A stretch of DNA of 64,000 nucleotides from Eublepharis macularius (taxonomy: Eukaryota > Chordata > Lepidosauria > Squamata > Eublepharidae), in NCBI RefSeq assembly GCF_028583425.1, contig NC_072793.1, positions 104,207,689 to 104,271,688 on the forward strand, read 5' to 3'. Under the pieces are notes generated by a model. That model had not been told where the DNA came from. It saw nothing but the letters and a program-made list of their open reading frames with translations, and did not search any database. Shown here piece after piece: positions 23,590-36,500 of the stretch. Position numbers and translations under genes: made by a program. Position 1 is the stretch's first letter, and each line of letters opens with the position of its first letter.

Positions 23590-24012
23590 GAAAAAAATAT
23601 TCTTGTTCTGTTATTGCCAGATAGGACAGCAAGCATGGTTGTAGTCAAAATGAAAACATTGTTTGCATATCATGGTATCCCTAAAGAATACACTAGTAAC
23701 TATGTTTCTGTTGCTAGTTTGGTTCTAACTGGAACATCTCCACTACACATGACTGTCTAAGCTACCCTCAGTCCAACGGTCAGTCTGAACTCATCAACAA
23801 TGAAACAATCAAACAGATGTTTAAAAAAAGGTTATTAGATGGTTCAGATCTCTATTTGGTTTTACTTGATTTGAGAAACCCGACTATTTCAAGTCTTGGT
23901 GCTCCTGCACAAGTTTTGATGGGAAGGCTTTTATGCAGCACTGTGCTAGCCACATCAGCAACACTGAAACCCGGATTACTGATCAATGTTCATTGGAAAA
24001 TGAATCTCTAGT
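23590..24012 (+). pseudogene. Ty3/Gypsy integrase remnant
   Basis: Broken plus-strand frames spell integrase pieces: TLFAYHGIPKEYTSNYVSV near 23660, then LLDGSDLYLVLLDLRNPTIS followed by APAQVLMGR and ATSATLKP at 23834-23980. This is the catalytic-core end and the conserved LLDYRNTP..G.SPAQ.LMGR motif of Ty3/Gypsy integrases. Stops and frameshifts; no LTRs found nearby. Confidence 0.7.
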
Positions 24013-24139
24013 GTTGATAAGTGTTGTATGTTGAACACCAGGACACATCAGTTTTATATAAAATCAACCCCCCCTCACCATATTAAGGTGTATATCCAGG
24101 AGAGGGTCTCACTCTCTGGGGACCAGGATAATTCAAACA

Positions 24140-24578
24140 ATAGCATTCCCCATTACTACATATAGATGTGAAAGTTAGACAATGAAGAAAGCTGAAAGAA
24201 AGAAAATTGATTCATTTGAAATGTGGTGCTGGAGGAAAGTTTTGCAGATACCACAGACAGTCAAAAAGACAAAAGTGGGTTCTAGATCAAATTGAGCCTG
24301 AATTCTCCCTAGAAGCTAAAATGACAAAACTGAGGCTATTGTACTTTGGTCACATCATGAGAAGACAAGACTCTCTGGAAAAGTCAATAATGCTAGGAAA
24401 AGTTGACGGTAGTAGGAAAAGAGGAAGACCCAATATGAGATGGATTGACTCAATAAAAGAAGCCACATCTTCCAGTCTGCAAGACTTGAGCAAGTCATTG
24501 TTAATGATATGACGTTTTGGAGGTCTTTCGTTCATAGAGTCTCCAGAGACGACTTGACGGCACATAACATGCACACAA
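24140..24578 (+). mobile_element. RTE-BovB LINE 3' end
   Basis: Encodes MTKLRLLYFGHIMRR, then KRGRPNMRWIDSIKEA, the conserved C-terminus of RTE-BovB ORF2. It is followed by the non-coding tail tttggaggtctttcgttcatag..gacgacttgacggcacataac. The same tail is used by Sauria-type SINEs. 5'-truncated. Confidence 0.85.
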
Positions 24579-24963
24579 TCTAGAAGGAAATTCATCGCAA
24601 GAGGGAAAGAACAGGGAAGAAAATTAGATGCGAAGGCCTGGAATTTGCATGGGGGAAGAAAAAAGAAATGGGAACTGTAAAACCTGTCAATTGGACAACA
24701 GATTTACATGGAAATACAGTGAATGAAACTTTCTGCTGCTAAGTAGGGATGTATATTACAAAACTCCTGAGCTGAAAATATATATAAAAACAATTGTTTC
24801 AGGATGTTACTGCAATTTCCTGGAACAGTTAACACAAATATGAGATGCTTGGGAATTATGAAAACCCCTCCCCCCAAATCTGTTGATTTTTGTGTTCAGG
24901 TGCTTATTGTCACCAGCAAAAAAAATCTTGTTTTATTATAACAACAAGAATCTTGTTTTATTA

Positions 24964-25222
24964 TAACAACAACAACAACATTCGATTTATATACTGCCCT
25001 TCGGGATGACTTAACACCCACTCAGAGTGGTTTACAAAGTATGCTATTATCCTCACAACAATCATCCTGTGAGGTGGGTGGGGCTGAGAGAGCTCCAAGA
25101 AAGCTGTGACTAACCCAAGGTCACCCAGCCGGCTTCAAGCAGAGGAGTGAGGAATCAAACCTGGTTCTCCAGATTCGAATCCTGCACTCTTAACCACTAC
25201 ACCAAACTGGCTTTTCTTTGAT
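24964..25222 (-). repeat. tRNA-SINE type A, near full length
   Basis: Read on the minus strand: ccagtttggtgtagtggttaag (box A region), tttgattcctcactcct (box B region), ggtcacagcttt..ctcagccccacccacc, then a tail tatataaatcgaatgttgttg. Pol III transcribed type, mobilised by a LINE. Confidence 0.88.
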
Positions 25223-25555
25223 TCTACTCATTTCCTAGGCAGTGGCCTGAGGAAGGGGGTTCCTGGCTGGCACAAACCAGGCACAGGGCCAGTCAGAGCT
25301 GCTGTTCTGGCTCGCTCATTCTCATTTTCTCCCTCTGTGGGAGTCAAGCCTTTTTTCCTCTGCAAGTAGGATGGCTGGAGGTGGTTCAGGAGCTCATAGA
25401 ATTGGCCCCTTTAGTCCAATATCCCTGAAATTTGTGGAGTCTTTACTAAAGAGAGCCCTAGCTTCCCTGCAAGTTTGGGGTCACTTGGTTGAAAAACAGC
25501 CACTCTAGTACCTCACCCAAGTCCCCTGTAGAAATAATGGTAGAGCTGTGGGATG
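25223..25555. other. Unassigned spacer between two opposed SINEs
   Basis: Nothing recognised. The two flanking SINEs are in opposite orientation. Confidence 0.5.
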
Positions 25556-25809
25556 AACCAGTTTGGTGTAGTGGTTAAGAGCGCGGGACTCTAATCTGGA
25601 GAACCAGGTTTGATTCCCCACTCCTCCACTTGAAACCAGCTAGGTGACCTTGGGACAGTCACAGCTTCTAGGAGCTCCCTCTTAGGCCCACCCACCTCAC
25701 AGGGTGTTTGTTGTTGTGGGTATAATAATGATATACTTTGTAAACTGTTCTGAGTGGGTGTTAAGTCATCCTGAAGGGCAGTATATAAATCAAATGTTGT
25801 TGTTGTTAT
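25556..25809 (+). repeat. tRNA-SINE type A, full length
   Basis: Best copy in the window: gaaccagtttggtgtagtgg..gcgggactctaatctggag..ggtttgattccccactcctcc, then ttgtaaactgttctgagtggg, the ggcagtatataaatcaaatg end and a (GTT)n tail. Confidence 0.9.
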
Positions 25810-26408
25810 GAGATGGGGAGGTTTTCTGCAAAGGAAGCCTTCACTGCTTTGTGAAATGAAACAAATGACCACAACAAGGAAGGAAGGCAAACACAGCAGT
25901 AAGGTTAAAAAAATAGTCACTGTAAGAGTAGGAAAATGAAATGAATGCAGTTAGGTTTTATTTAACTGCCAGTGGCTGGCCAGCGCTCTTCTGCTAGGCT
26001 GCCACTTGACCACCATTCCTGCCAAGAGGAATCAATAGAGAGAACTGCACCTGTGCCAAGAGGTATCTACTTTGTGAGTCTGTAAAATTGAACTCCTTTG
26101 TTCAATCTGCTTGAAATTTAGGGAGTCTTCAGATTAGACATAGGATTATGTTATGTGCAAATTTGGTGCCATTATCTTTATAAACAATTGCCCCAGGCCC
26201 TCAAATTCATTCACATTTGAACATAATGATCCTGAAACTCTGGAACCCACCAACCCCATCAGGATTTGAATCTCCAACTGGTAATGTCATGCCTAAAAAT
26301 CAGCAATCATGGTAAAAAATTTTCCCCTAAATCCAAAATTACAATGAAAATTTTCACTGAGTGCACACCTACTATAGAGGATTGAGATGATTCTGCTTTT
26401 ATATCACA

Positions 26409-27055
26409 CTAGCTTGATACCCATGCTTCACTAAAGTATTTAAGTACTTTAAATCCAGTTATAATACTTATGGGTATGTAACATTTTTTGGTTTATATTC
26501 AGGAGTCTTGTACCATCTTTCTTCAACTATCTGCAGTTTCCATTACCTGTGTTTTACCTCAGAACACAGAGTTTCACAGCCGGCCAATCAGAGACAGGGG
26601 GGTGCAAGCAGGCAGGAGCCTGCCAGCCACACAGGAAAGCCAGGTCCCACAGGAAGGCTGGCAACCCTAGTGAACTTTTAGGGGAAGGTGCATTTTACCT
26701 CAGAAAACATTCAATGACTTCCAACAGAACTGCATACTGTTTAGAATGTGGGGGGTAAGGACCAATTAGGCCACATATTCAAATGACCTCTGTGTTCCAA
26801 CTGTCTCGGGGAGGGGGGGAATGTTGTGAGCCCCCATCAGCCAACATATGCAAATTACCTTGAAAGGCTGGCCCAATCAGGGAAAAGTGGCTGAGGTGGC
26901 AGTGGGTGGGGGTGCAAGCAGTCAGCAACCTGCCAGCCACACAGGGAAGCTGTATCCCTTTGGGAAAACACATTTGACCCTTTTTTACCCCTTTGGGGTG
27001 GGATTTCTTAGAATCCCTTCTTATTGTGTGTCGACATCATGAAAGGAATGTTCTC
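26409..27055 (-). mobile_element. Probable Helitron 3' end with internal repeats
   Basis: The minus-strand 3' terminus reads GAAGCATGGGTATCAAGCTAG followed by host T. Inside are two diverged direct repeats (ggggtgcaagcag..cctgccagccacacagg) near 26600 and 26915. The 5' end was not found, so the right limit is approximate. Confidence 0.5.
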
Positions 27056-27060
27056 CCCAA

Positions 27061-27063
<3 letters not shown>

Positions 27064-27124
<61 letters not shown>
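27064..27124. repeat. (TA)n microsatellite
   Basis: About 61 bp of pure TA, some 320 bp past the ITIH4 stop codon, possibly in or near its 3' UTR. Confidence 0.95.
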
Positions 27125-27127
<3 letters not shown>

Positions 27128-27439
27128 AATAGAAAAGGATAGCAAATGATGGCAATCTGAGCAGTCAAATGAATAAAGGATAGATGAATAAGGGTATATT
27201 TCTATTTATATATTAAGACATTTTTATGTTCTGCACAACAATAGAATCACATGAGAAGGCTTTCAGGATATTTAAAAATAATTATCACCTATTTAAAATT
27301 AATAAATATCATAAACACAACTATTGTAAAAAAAACAACAACCATAATATATTGTGGTTGTATCGCTTTTGTTCCCCTGTGTTTTTAAATTAATCCATCT
27401 AATTAAGCTTTAAATATTGTGCTCTGAATTCTTCACGAT

Positions 27440-27515
27440 TCAAGGGCTTATATCCAGAGCCCAGCAGGAAACAGTATCTTTGGATGACTCTACCCTGTAA
27501 TCTTTCTTGCGTTGC
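27440..27515 (-). CDS. ITIH4: ITIH4 exon o: last coding exon with stop
   Basis: 76 bp, acceptor tttttttag preceded by a T-run, TGA at 27440-27442. It encodes [20 protein letters not shown] and ends DISP. The SCW near the end matches the ITIH4 C-terminus, which lacks the longer DG....DY tail of ITIH1-3. No canonical AATAAA was found on the minus strand in the next about 300 bases. Confidence 0.9.
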
Positions 27516-30500
27516 CTAAAAAAAATGAGACAAAAAAGGATATTAAACCTAAAAGCAAAATTCTTCCTGTACCAGTCCTTTAATACCATTAAAGCTGTCT
27601 ACAAGAATGCCAGTTCTGTGATTGCAGTACATATGAAGTACCACATAAATAAGGTTGGTCCTTTCTCAATATATAGAAAACTCAAGTTGGCACCCATTAT
27701 TTTGGAATGTGCAGAGCTTTTGCTAACAATTAAGTTAATGTGGCAAATCCTTCTGTCACCAGGTTGCCGCACACATCATTTGTTCATTCATTATCCTAAG
27801 CTCAATGTGGTCAAAGAGAAGAGAAAGGAAGGGCAAGAAGGTAAAAAGTCTTTTACCCTCCCTCTGATCACTTTCTTCCTTCTTTCCTTCTTCTGTCTCC
27901 TCCTCTTCCTTCCCCTCTTTCTCTCTTCACCAAACACTCATATGAGCAACACAAAACTTACAGTGATGGGGTAGAGGCTGGCCAACCCAGCATCTATCAG
28001 GTATGCAGATGGGGCTGCCAACTTTGGCTTGGGAAAACCTGGAGATTTAAGGTTGGTGACTGTGGAGGGCAGAATTTCTGAAGAGGAGGGAACTCAGTGG
28101 AGATAAAATACCACAAAGTCCACCCTTTGATGCTGCCATTGCCTCCAAGGAAACTGATTTCTGTAGCCCGAAATTCCTTTCTAATTTCAGACCCTATCTG
28201 GAGGTTGACAGCCCTATGTGCTGATATGTGTGTGTAAGAATCAACAATTTGTCAATTATTTCCCACATGATACCAGGAAAGCTAGAATTGTCTGAGCATT
28301 TTTAGCCCAGAGGAAAGACAAAGCTAGAATTTTTGTGTGTTACAGACTGGAGAATTCTCCAAAGACTATAACATTCTCCGTTGTGTGCTTTACCTGGTGG
28401 TGTCATAGTTTCGTCCTTGGACAACAATTGGTCTCCAGGTGCTGGGTGTTCCATAAGTAGGATTTTCAAAATATGAATTAAAGTAAAACTGACCTAGGTT
28501 AAAGAAAAATAATTTTATGTCTCAAAGGTAAACTCCAACAACAAGATTCAAGTCCAGTGACACCTTAGAGTCCAGTGACACCTCCAACAACAAGATTCGA
28601 GTCCAGTGATACCTTAGAGACCAATGCAATTTTCAGGCTATAAGCTTTCAAGAGTCAAAGCTCCCTTCTTTAGATAACTTTGACTGTCAAAAGCATGTCC
28701 CCTGTTAATTTTGTTGGTCTTTACGGTGTCACTGGATTTGAGTCTTGCTGTTCTACTGCAGACCAACATAGCTACCCATCTGAAACTAACTCCAATATCA
28801 AAATATAGTTGCTGGATTTTAGGATACAGTTGTATGCAAATAAAGATGAAAGTCAAGATAAGTATTAATTCATTTTTATTGGCACTTTATGGGATCTGTG
28901 TGTGCGTAGAAATACATTATGGCTCTTGCAGCCTGATAAGACACAGTAAAAGAAATCTACAGTTTGAACTACTCTTAGATCTCAATTAATAAGAGGTACT
29001 GGATTGTTATTCACATGTCAAATCACAATGTACATTTTTATATTGCTCCCAGATGCCTCCTCAGATTATTGCTTCAGAGTTTCACTCTGAGGGCCTATTG
29101 TAAGGACATCCTGCATGTTGTGCACAGATACTTGAAAGACAGCCTGAGCAGCCATTTGTCTCTAATTCTGAGAACAGTATCCTATTTCCAAATTACTTCA
29201 CTAAACCACGACCATACATATGCTCTTCCTACACCAATATAGCAGCACATGATTGTTGGAATGGGAGATGATGATGACTAACTATAGATAATACGTACCA
29301 AGAAGTCCAGTGACTTGGTCTGAAAAATTTTCACTGCCTATGAAGTATAATCCAAGGAAACGTTCAGGAAACTTCACATAGGATATTTTTATTGTGATAT
29401 TGTCTGCTCCTGATATTGAAACACTCTTTTCTTCTTCAATAATAATGTTCAACCTATACAAATAACAATAATATTTTATATTTCATTTAATATATCTGAG
29501 CCCTATCCAAAAAGCTATGATTTAGGGACAAACTCAAGGCTACTTACTATCTTGAAACAAAACACAGAAAACATGCTTACCCCTGAACTGTGAAAGATAT
29601 AGTTGTTGTCCATGGGAGCATGGTTGCATTCCTGTTATCATACAGCACAATATGATCCTTTGATACATTAATCCTCACATCAGCCTTCTGATAGGCTATT
29701 TCAAAGTGCACAAATTGTTTCTTTTCTCCTAGTTGGCCAGTCACTTGGATCCCTATATATGAGTCATAGAACAATAGGATTAGAAATAAGAAGCATATCA
29801 TAAAGTATTTGCCAGATATAATACAGATATAAAATATTACAGAAACCTAATTATAACAAGAATAACTAATGACTACCAATTTTTAAAATTTTAATTTTGC
29901 TGATTTTTAACAGTAAAAAACCTCAAAGAACAGCCCTTGGATACAGTGTGGGCTATTAAAATGTTAAAATCAAGAATTATCTTATAGGAAGATGTGTGAA
30001 TTTTTGATACTTTATTAAAAATTGGTATGGATGTTACAGATACTGCTCATCAGTTGTTTCTATAAAAGAAGACAATTTCACACTGCTTAAATTACTAACA
30101 TAATATATTCAATCTTAATAGTAGTTTTGTATTATAAAAACAAACATAAATGAAGAAATGTTGTCCATCACAAGGGCTCCCAGGCCTCCTGCTGACAGCT
30201 TTTTTTGCCAGACTGCTCTGACCCATAGAATTTTTTTAAAAAATTAAAAACAGCGATGCTGGCTATATCACATCACTTGTAGAAGTTATTTATGATAGCT
30301 TTAGGACTCAGCAGAAACTCTCTGGTAAAATCATAGAGTTTTCAGCAATTCCCAGAGCTACCGTTTGTTACCATAGAGTTCCCGGCAATTCCTAGAGCTG
30401 CCCTAAGTCACATTTGGGTTTTGCACAGACCTCTTCACAGACTCACAGAGTTGGAAGGGGCCATACACACCTGTCCAACCCCCTGCCCAATGCAGGATGA

Positions 30501-33500
30501 GCCTAAAGCATCTCTGGCAATTATTCATCCAGTCTCTTCTTGAAAACTGCCAGTGAAGGGGAGCTCACCACCACCTCCCTAGGCAGCTGATTCCACCTTT
30601 GAACTACTCTGTGAAAAAGTTTTTCCTAATATCCAGCAGGTACCTTTCTGCATGTAATTTAAGCCCATTGCTTTGGGTCCTATCCTCTGCTGTCAACTGG
30701 AACAGCTCCTTGCCCTCCTCCAAATGACAGCCTTTCAAATATTTAAACAGAGAAATCATGTTCTCCCTCACTCTCTTCTTCTCCAAACTAAACACTCCCA
30801 AGGCCCTCAGCCTTTCCTCGTACGGCTCAGTCTCCAGACACCTGATCATCCTCATTGCTCTCTTCTGCACCCTCTTGATTTTGTCCACATCCTTTTTGAA
30901 GTGAGGCCTCCAGAACTGCACACAGTACTCCAGGTGCGGCCTGACCAAGGCAGTATAGAGAGGGACTATGACCTCTTATGATTTCGATGCAATGGCCGTT
31001 TGATACAACCCAAGACTGAGTTTGCCTTTTTTGCCACTGCATCACACTGACTGCTCATATTTAGTTTACAGTCTCTAATCATGAGACACCTAGATTCAAA
31101 TCCCTGCTTCTACTATGGAAGCTTGCTTGGGTGACCTTGGGACAGTCAGATTTTTTCAACCAAACCTACCTCACAAGGTAGTCATTGTGAGAAAAAGGCA
31201 GCAGGAAGAACAGCTTTGAGTCCCCATTGGGAAGAAGAGCAAGGTATAAACAAACAAACAAACAAACAAACAACAGTGAGTTCTAGCTTAGAAGCCCAGT
31301 GGTGGCCTGACCTGGATAGTCCAGGAGAGCCTGATCTCATCAAATCTCAGAAGCTAAGCAGTGTTGACCTTGGTCAGTAATTGGATAGGAGACCTCCAAC
31401 GAAGATCAGTGTTGCAGAGGCAGGTAATGGCAAACCACTTCTGTTAGTCTCTTGCCATGAAAAGCCCACCAGGAGTCACCATAAGTTAACTATGACTTGA
31501 GAGTAGAATTTCATTTTTTTTTTCAGCCCAGTGGTACTCAGCTGCTTTTAACTCCCTGCTAAAAGTTGCTGAAGCATGTGGGGGATGATGTCATATATAA
31601 AATGTTTCCAGAGGGCTTTCAGTCATTGAACCCACAAAATGTCAGAAGGGAAAAGCAGAAAAACGTGACATAGAAGGTCAACATCTGTTTACAGAATAAG
31701 GCATACCTTTATTTGGATCCGATAGTAAGTACTGAAGAGAAGGTGTTGGTGAATGTGCAGTAATATTTAAACAAATGATGCTGTTTTCACCAGGCAATTG
31801 CAAGATGAAATGTGGATATTGTCTTTCTGGGGGAAAATAACAGGAAGAATTTTTTTTAATCATGACCAGAAGCTATTCCTCTGCACCTCTAGAGTGTCAG
31901 TTAGCTTGTGTTAATGTTTGTAGCTGATACAATTAATAAAGAATTAAGCTGCATTTGTATGCCTACTGTGTCAAATGATAAAAAGTATTGTACTAACAGA
32001 ACAAGGTGCATACAAATTAGAGTAAGAAATGAGTTTTTCTAGTGAATAAAATAAGCACAAAAATGAGGGTCAAATCACATCCTCCCACCCAAATATAAAA
32101 TGTACAGTGTTGGAGAGTCTATTTTTTAACCGAAATGGAGCATAAAGGTAGGGGAGCTAAACTCATCCTCCCCACTTTCCTTGTAACATTCCATTGCTTT
32201 AAGCAATGTTCTCCGATTTGAGGCTATGATGCCTATCAATGTGATTTCTGGTGCCCATTCTTCCTGAAAACATCTCTTCCCCTAACCAAAAAACTGATTC
32301 TTACTTTCCTCAACCTCTTTAGAGCAGTAAGTACTTCAGAACCCCAGGAGACATCATCTTTGGGTTTGGAAATAGCTGCCCCAATCATAGCAAAATACTT
32401 GGCTTGAACCCACATAACTTTTTAAATTGCTCCCTTCTGGCTTCCATTTTGTGATTTGTCCTGCCTAGAGATGTGAAGGCCCAAAAACAAACCAGAAAAT
32501 TTGAGGATTCCCCTGCCCATTTTTTCCCCAGAGAATGTTGATTTCAAATTTTCCAATAGAAAATTGGGGAAACTTTAAGGAACATTGAAAAAAGTCTATG
32601 AAATGACTTTTTAAATGAATGAAATGGTTTTTAAAACAAGGTTTTATTAACTCCAAATGTATAGCATGGATTTTTTCAATTTTTCTGATGGGATGCTGGG
32701 GGAAGTGCTGAAAAAAACTAATATATTTATATATACTGTAATAAATGAAATGATTTTAAGGAAAGTTTTAATTCACTCAAGATGTCAAAATGTGTAGTAT
32801 GACAAAGTCTAATGACCTTTTTCAATTTTTTCAGAGAGAAAAAAAATTTCCACAGGAAAAACTGGGAAATGTGTGGGAACATTGAAAAACTCCTATGAAA
32901 CATTTTTTCTTTTGGAATTAATGAGATGTCCTGACTAGAGATGGGCACGAACAGCAATACGAACAAAAAGAGGCCATGAACACCCAATCTGCTGTCCACG
33001 AATAAGCTGTTCGTGAGGCCCCATTCTAAATGAACAGGTGGTTGTTGCAAGCCTCGTTCATTGCTGTTCATTGCTGTTCATCAAGCCAGACAGTCTGGCA
33101 CCTGCAATCAATTCCCTTGGCTATTTAGGCAGGGATTCTCCGAACTCTATCTGAACTCCTGCTGTTGCCCTGGAAACCCCAATCTAAGCCCAATTTAGCT
33201 GGATAGGCAGGTCTTCCTTTCAAGTGTGGAGCTCCAAATTTGTTACAACAAGGGAGCAAAACCGAGGCGGGGGGCTCCCAGCTCTGGCTAGTCTTTGCAG
33301 ACAGTGGAGAGGGAGAGAGTTGCTGTTGGCATTTTGATTGAGAGAGTGCATTGGAGCTTGAATTTTCTTTGTGTGTAGTGGGATAGGGATCTACCCCTAC
33401 AAGTTCCAGGGCTGCTGCCAGGCTCTGGGGCCAAGCTATTATTTATTATTGGTACCTTTCCTGGTGCCTGCTCAGGTCAGGTTTCTGGGAGTGGTGCAGT

Positions 33501-36500
33501 AGGGATCTTGACTTGGATGAAGGCTGGAGGAGAGCCTGCTGGCCCCCACAAACAGCCAACCACAAACATGTTCGTGAACAGGGCCATGTTCATGGTTGTT
33601 CGTGAGTCCCTGTTCGTGGATGGCAACGAACAACGAACATCATGTTTGGTTTTTTTCCTGTTTGTGCCCATCTCTACTCCTGACTTCAATGGGCTTAGAC
33701 TGGAGTAAATCTTATTAGGATTGCATTGTAAGATAAGATGCAGCAGTCTGTTGTTTTCTCTTGCTTTCTCATTCATTTATCAATTAATTTTTTATTATCA
33801 ATTATGTTGTTAAAGCAGCAAAATAAGTTTACAGTTAACAGAAAACTTAATACCGCATATATTTCAATTTCCCTCAAATACCTGTTTTTTTTAATTGAAA
33901 TTCTCCTACCCCCACCGCAGATCCCTTTGACATTTTACATCTGTAATCCTGAATCCCATGGCAGCCCCTTTTCAGATTGGCCTGAAGTGCCCACAGGCTC
34001 AATAACGTGGGTGACTCATGACTTCAGTGATGTTTTTCTTCCAGCCTAGATTGCTTAGCAACTCAATGTGATAGGAGGGAGGGGTAGCTACCTGGATAAC
34101 ACTCATCCAAACCACATTGAGAGGGCATATTTAGTTTAAGTACTTTCCCATCTAGTGGGTGCTGTTTTTAAGGTACCCTCTTCTCATTAATGTAATAAGC
34201 AGTGTTGTTAAGAAAAATTCTCTTTTCCTCTTTACCCAGTTACTCCCAGAAATCAGCAATCCAGTTCTTTTCCTTTTTAAAGGAATTTTGTTCCTTAAAA
34301 AGATCATTTCCATTTTGATCAAAGAGAAGTTGTAGGAAAAGAAGGCCGGAAATTGCCAAGAAAAAATTCAGAATTTCACTCAGTTGATACTCAGAGGCAA
34401 GACAATGTGTTCTCAAACCCTCTTCTCCTACTAGACCACCACCCTGTGGTTAGTAACATTAAACAACGGTAAGGGATGAATTTACAAAACATTGTATTAA
34501 TTTCTCTGCAAAGAGAAATCAAACAGGAATGAAAGAATAATTCCTCTTTTAAAAGATAAAACATAATAGGAATCAATGGCTAGACCTAAAAAAGTGAACT
34601 TTAGAAAAACAAATTCCCCTCCCCATAACAATGCTAGTAATAAGGAACAAAGCTGCATTAGGAACTGTACCAGAGATATTAAAGAAACATTTTGTTGGGA
34701 CCGAATCAGCCCCTCACTATATCAGTATGAGGAACTTTCCTGCCAGTCACAATTTTGTTAACAGAAAAAGCAGCACATTTAAAATCTATTGATTAACAAA
34801 TCCAAACATAGGAAAATATTTTCCAAAGAACTGCAGAAAGGTTTGAAATAGTATTTTCCAGATAAGGTGATTATTATGCATGTCTACATGATCCTGTAAT
34901 CTCTATTTAAGATAAGAATGTTAAGAATACCTGATGATTTAAATAAACGAAGTCTTCTGACTGGTGCTCCTATGCGGGAATGTTTGGAGTTAATATCAAG
35001 CACTCCTGAAAATCTGAAGTCTAAACAAACAAACAAAAACACGAGGCAGGGTTTAAAAATCTCAAAAAGTAGAAGCAGCACCTGTAACTTCAAGAAAATA
35101 ATGCCACAGTGGTAAGGTTGCCAGTTCCAGGTTGGGACATTCCTGGAGATTTTGGGGGTGGAGTCTGGAGAAGGCAGGGTTTGAGGAGGAGGGGCAGCTC
35201 AGAGGGGAGTAATGCCATAGAGTCCACCCTCCAAAGCAGCCATTTTCTCCAGGGGAACTGATCTCTGTAGTCTGGAGACCAGTTGTAATTCCCCGAGGCC
35301 TCCAGCCACCACCTGCAGGTTGCCTGTTGTTAGTCAAGCACAATAGCACCAGCCTTTGTTTCTGTCAGAAAAAGATAGGAGGCAGGTGTAGGGACTTTTC
35401 CAGGGCTGTTATGGCCTTTGATACCCACAATGCAATACATGTGGATGCCGTGTGACAAGTAAAGGTGTCCCCTTGCTGGCCCAGAACAAACATGTGTATT
35501 GCAGGGAATTTAAAACAATATTTTGAGTTCTTTAACCCATGTATACCAAGGTCTAGATCCATCCCAAAACTCAGAATAATGAGGGGGAATAAGTGCTCTT
35601 AAAATGAAGAGTTTTTATTGAGATCGCATAAGCCAAATTAAACAGCTGTTACAAGAAAAGCGAGCGAGTGATTGCAAAGCAGCAAATCAAAAACCTTTCC
35701 CTAACAGCTACCTGTATATAAGGGAAAACAAAAGGGGGGAGGGGGGAAGTAGACGACCTGTACTGTATAGCGTTGAAACCCTATAGGGCCCTGATGTGGA
35801 GAGCAGAAGAGTGGGAAGTGGAGAGAGAGACCAGCTCATGTCTCCAAGGAACCTGTGCCACACAGCGGCAGTACCTGAAAAAACTGCTGCAAAGTATTGG
35901 GGATTCATGGGTACAGATGTTCATGATCTGGAATGTGCTGGTCATAAGGTGGGGCAATAAGTGAACAAAAAGCTAGGAGGGATGGATGGCTGTCTCCAGG
36001 AGAGTGATGGAATTATGATAAGGCTGATCACCTGCTAGATCCTGCCCTGCATTAAGGCTATCAGAAAACCTTAGAGAATAAAGTGGAGAGGGAGTTGATA
36101 TCAAAAAAGGGAATTTTCCTGGTTTGCATAAAATTAAAAATGCTTCCTGGAGGAGGTTTGGAGAAACACCTAAGGCTGAGTTAATAATAAGATTAAAGAG
36201 AGGGCAGAAATCTTCCTGTACAGTCACTAAGATAAGGGGAGGAACTAGATGGGGCAGTCCATTGCTTGTTATCTTGAAAACCCTGGTTGTTCATTAGGGC
36301 CAAATTATTCAGGGAGGAGGCTTCAAAGTCCTTGGGAACAATGACCCTCCACTTTAATCAGCCTGAGGTGGGCTCTAGGGAGGAGAGGGTCTGCATTCCA
36401 TTGCTGTTTTACAACTCACCACCTTGTCTTTCCCATGGCTTGAAGCTGCTTAACAAGTCAATGCTGTTGGCTTAACTTTAGCAGGATGCAGATTTTAGAA

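Noticed and set aside
1..27400. ITIH3 or another ITIH gene in the convergent position expected from mammalian order
   Set aside because: No ITIH3-like exon was found; only transposons and unassigned DNA were seen.
31296..31400. 5S rRNA gene
   Set aside because: Only the internal promoter part is 5S-like, it is diverged, and it continues into a SINE body.
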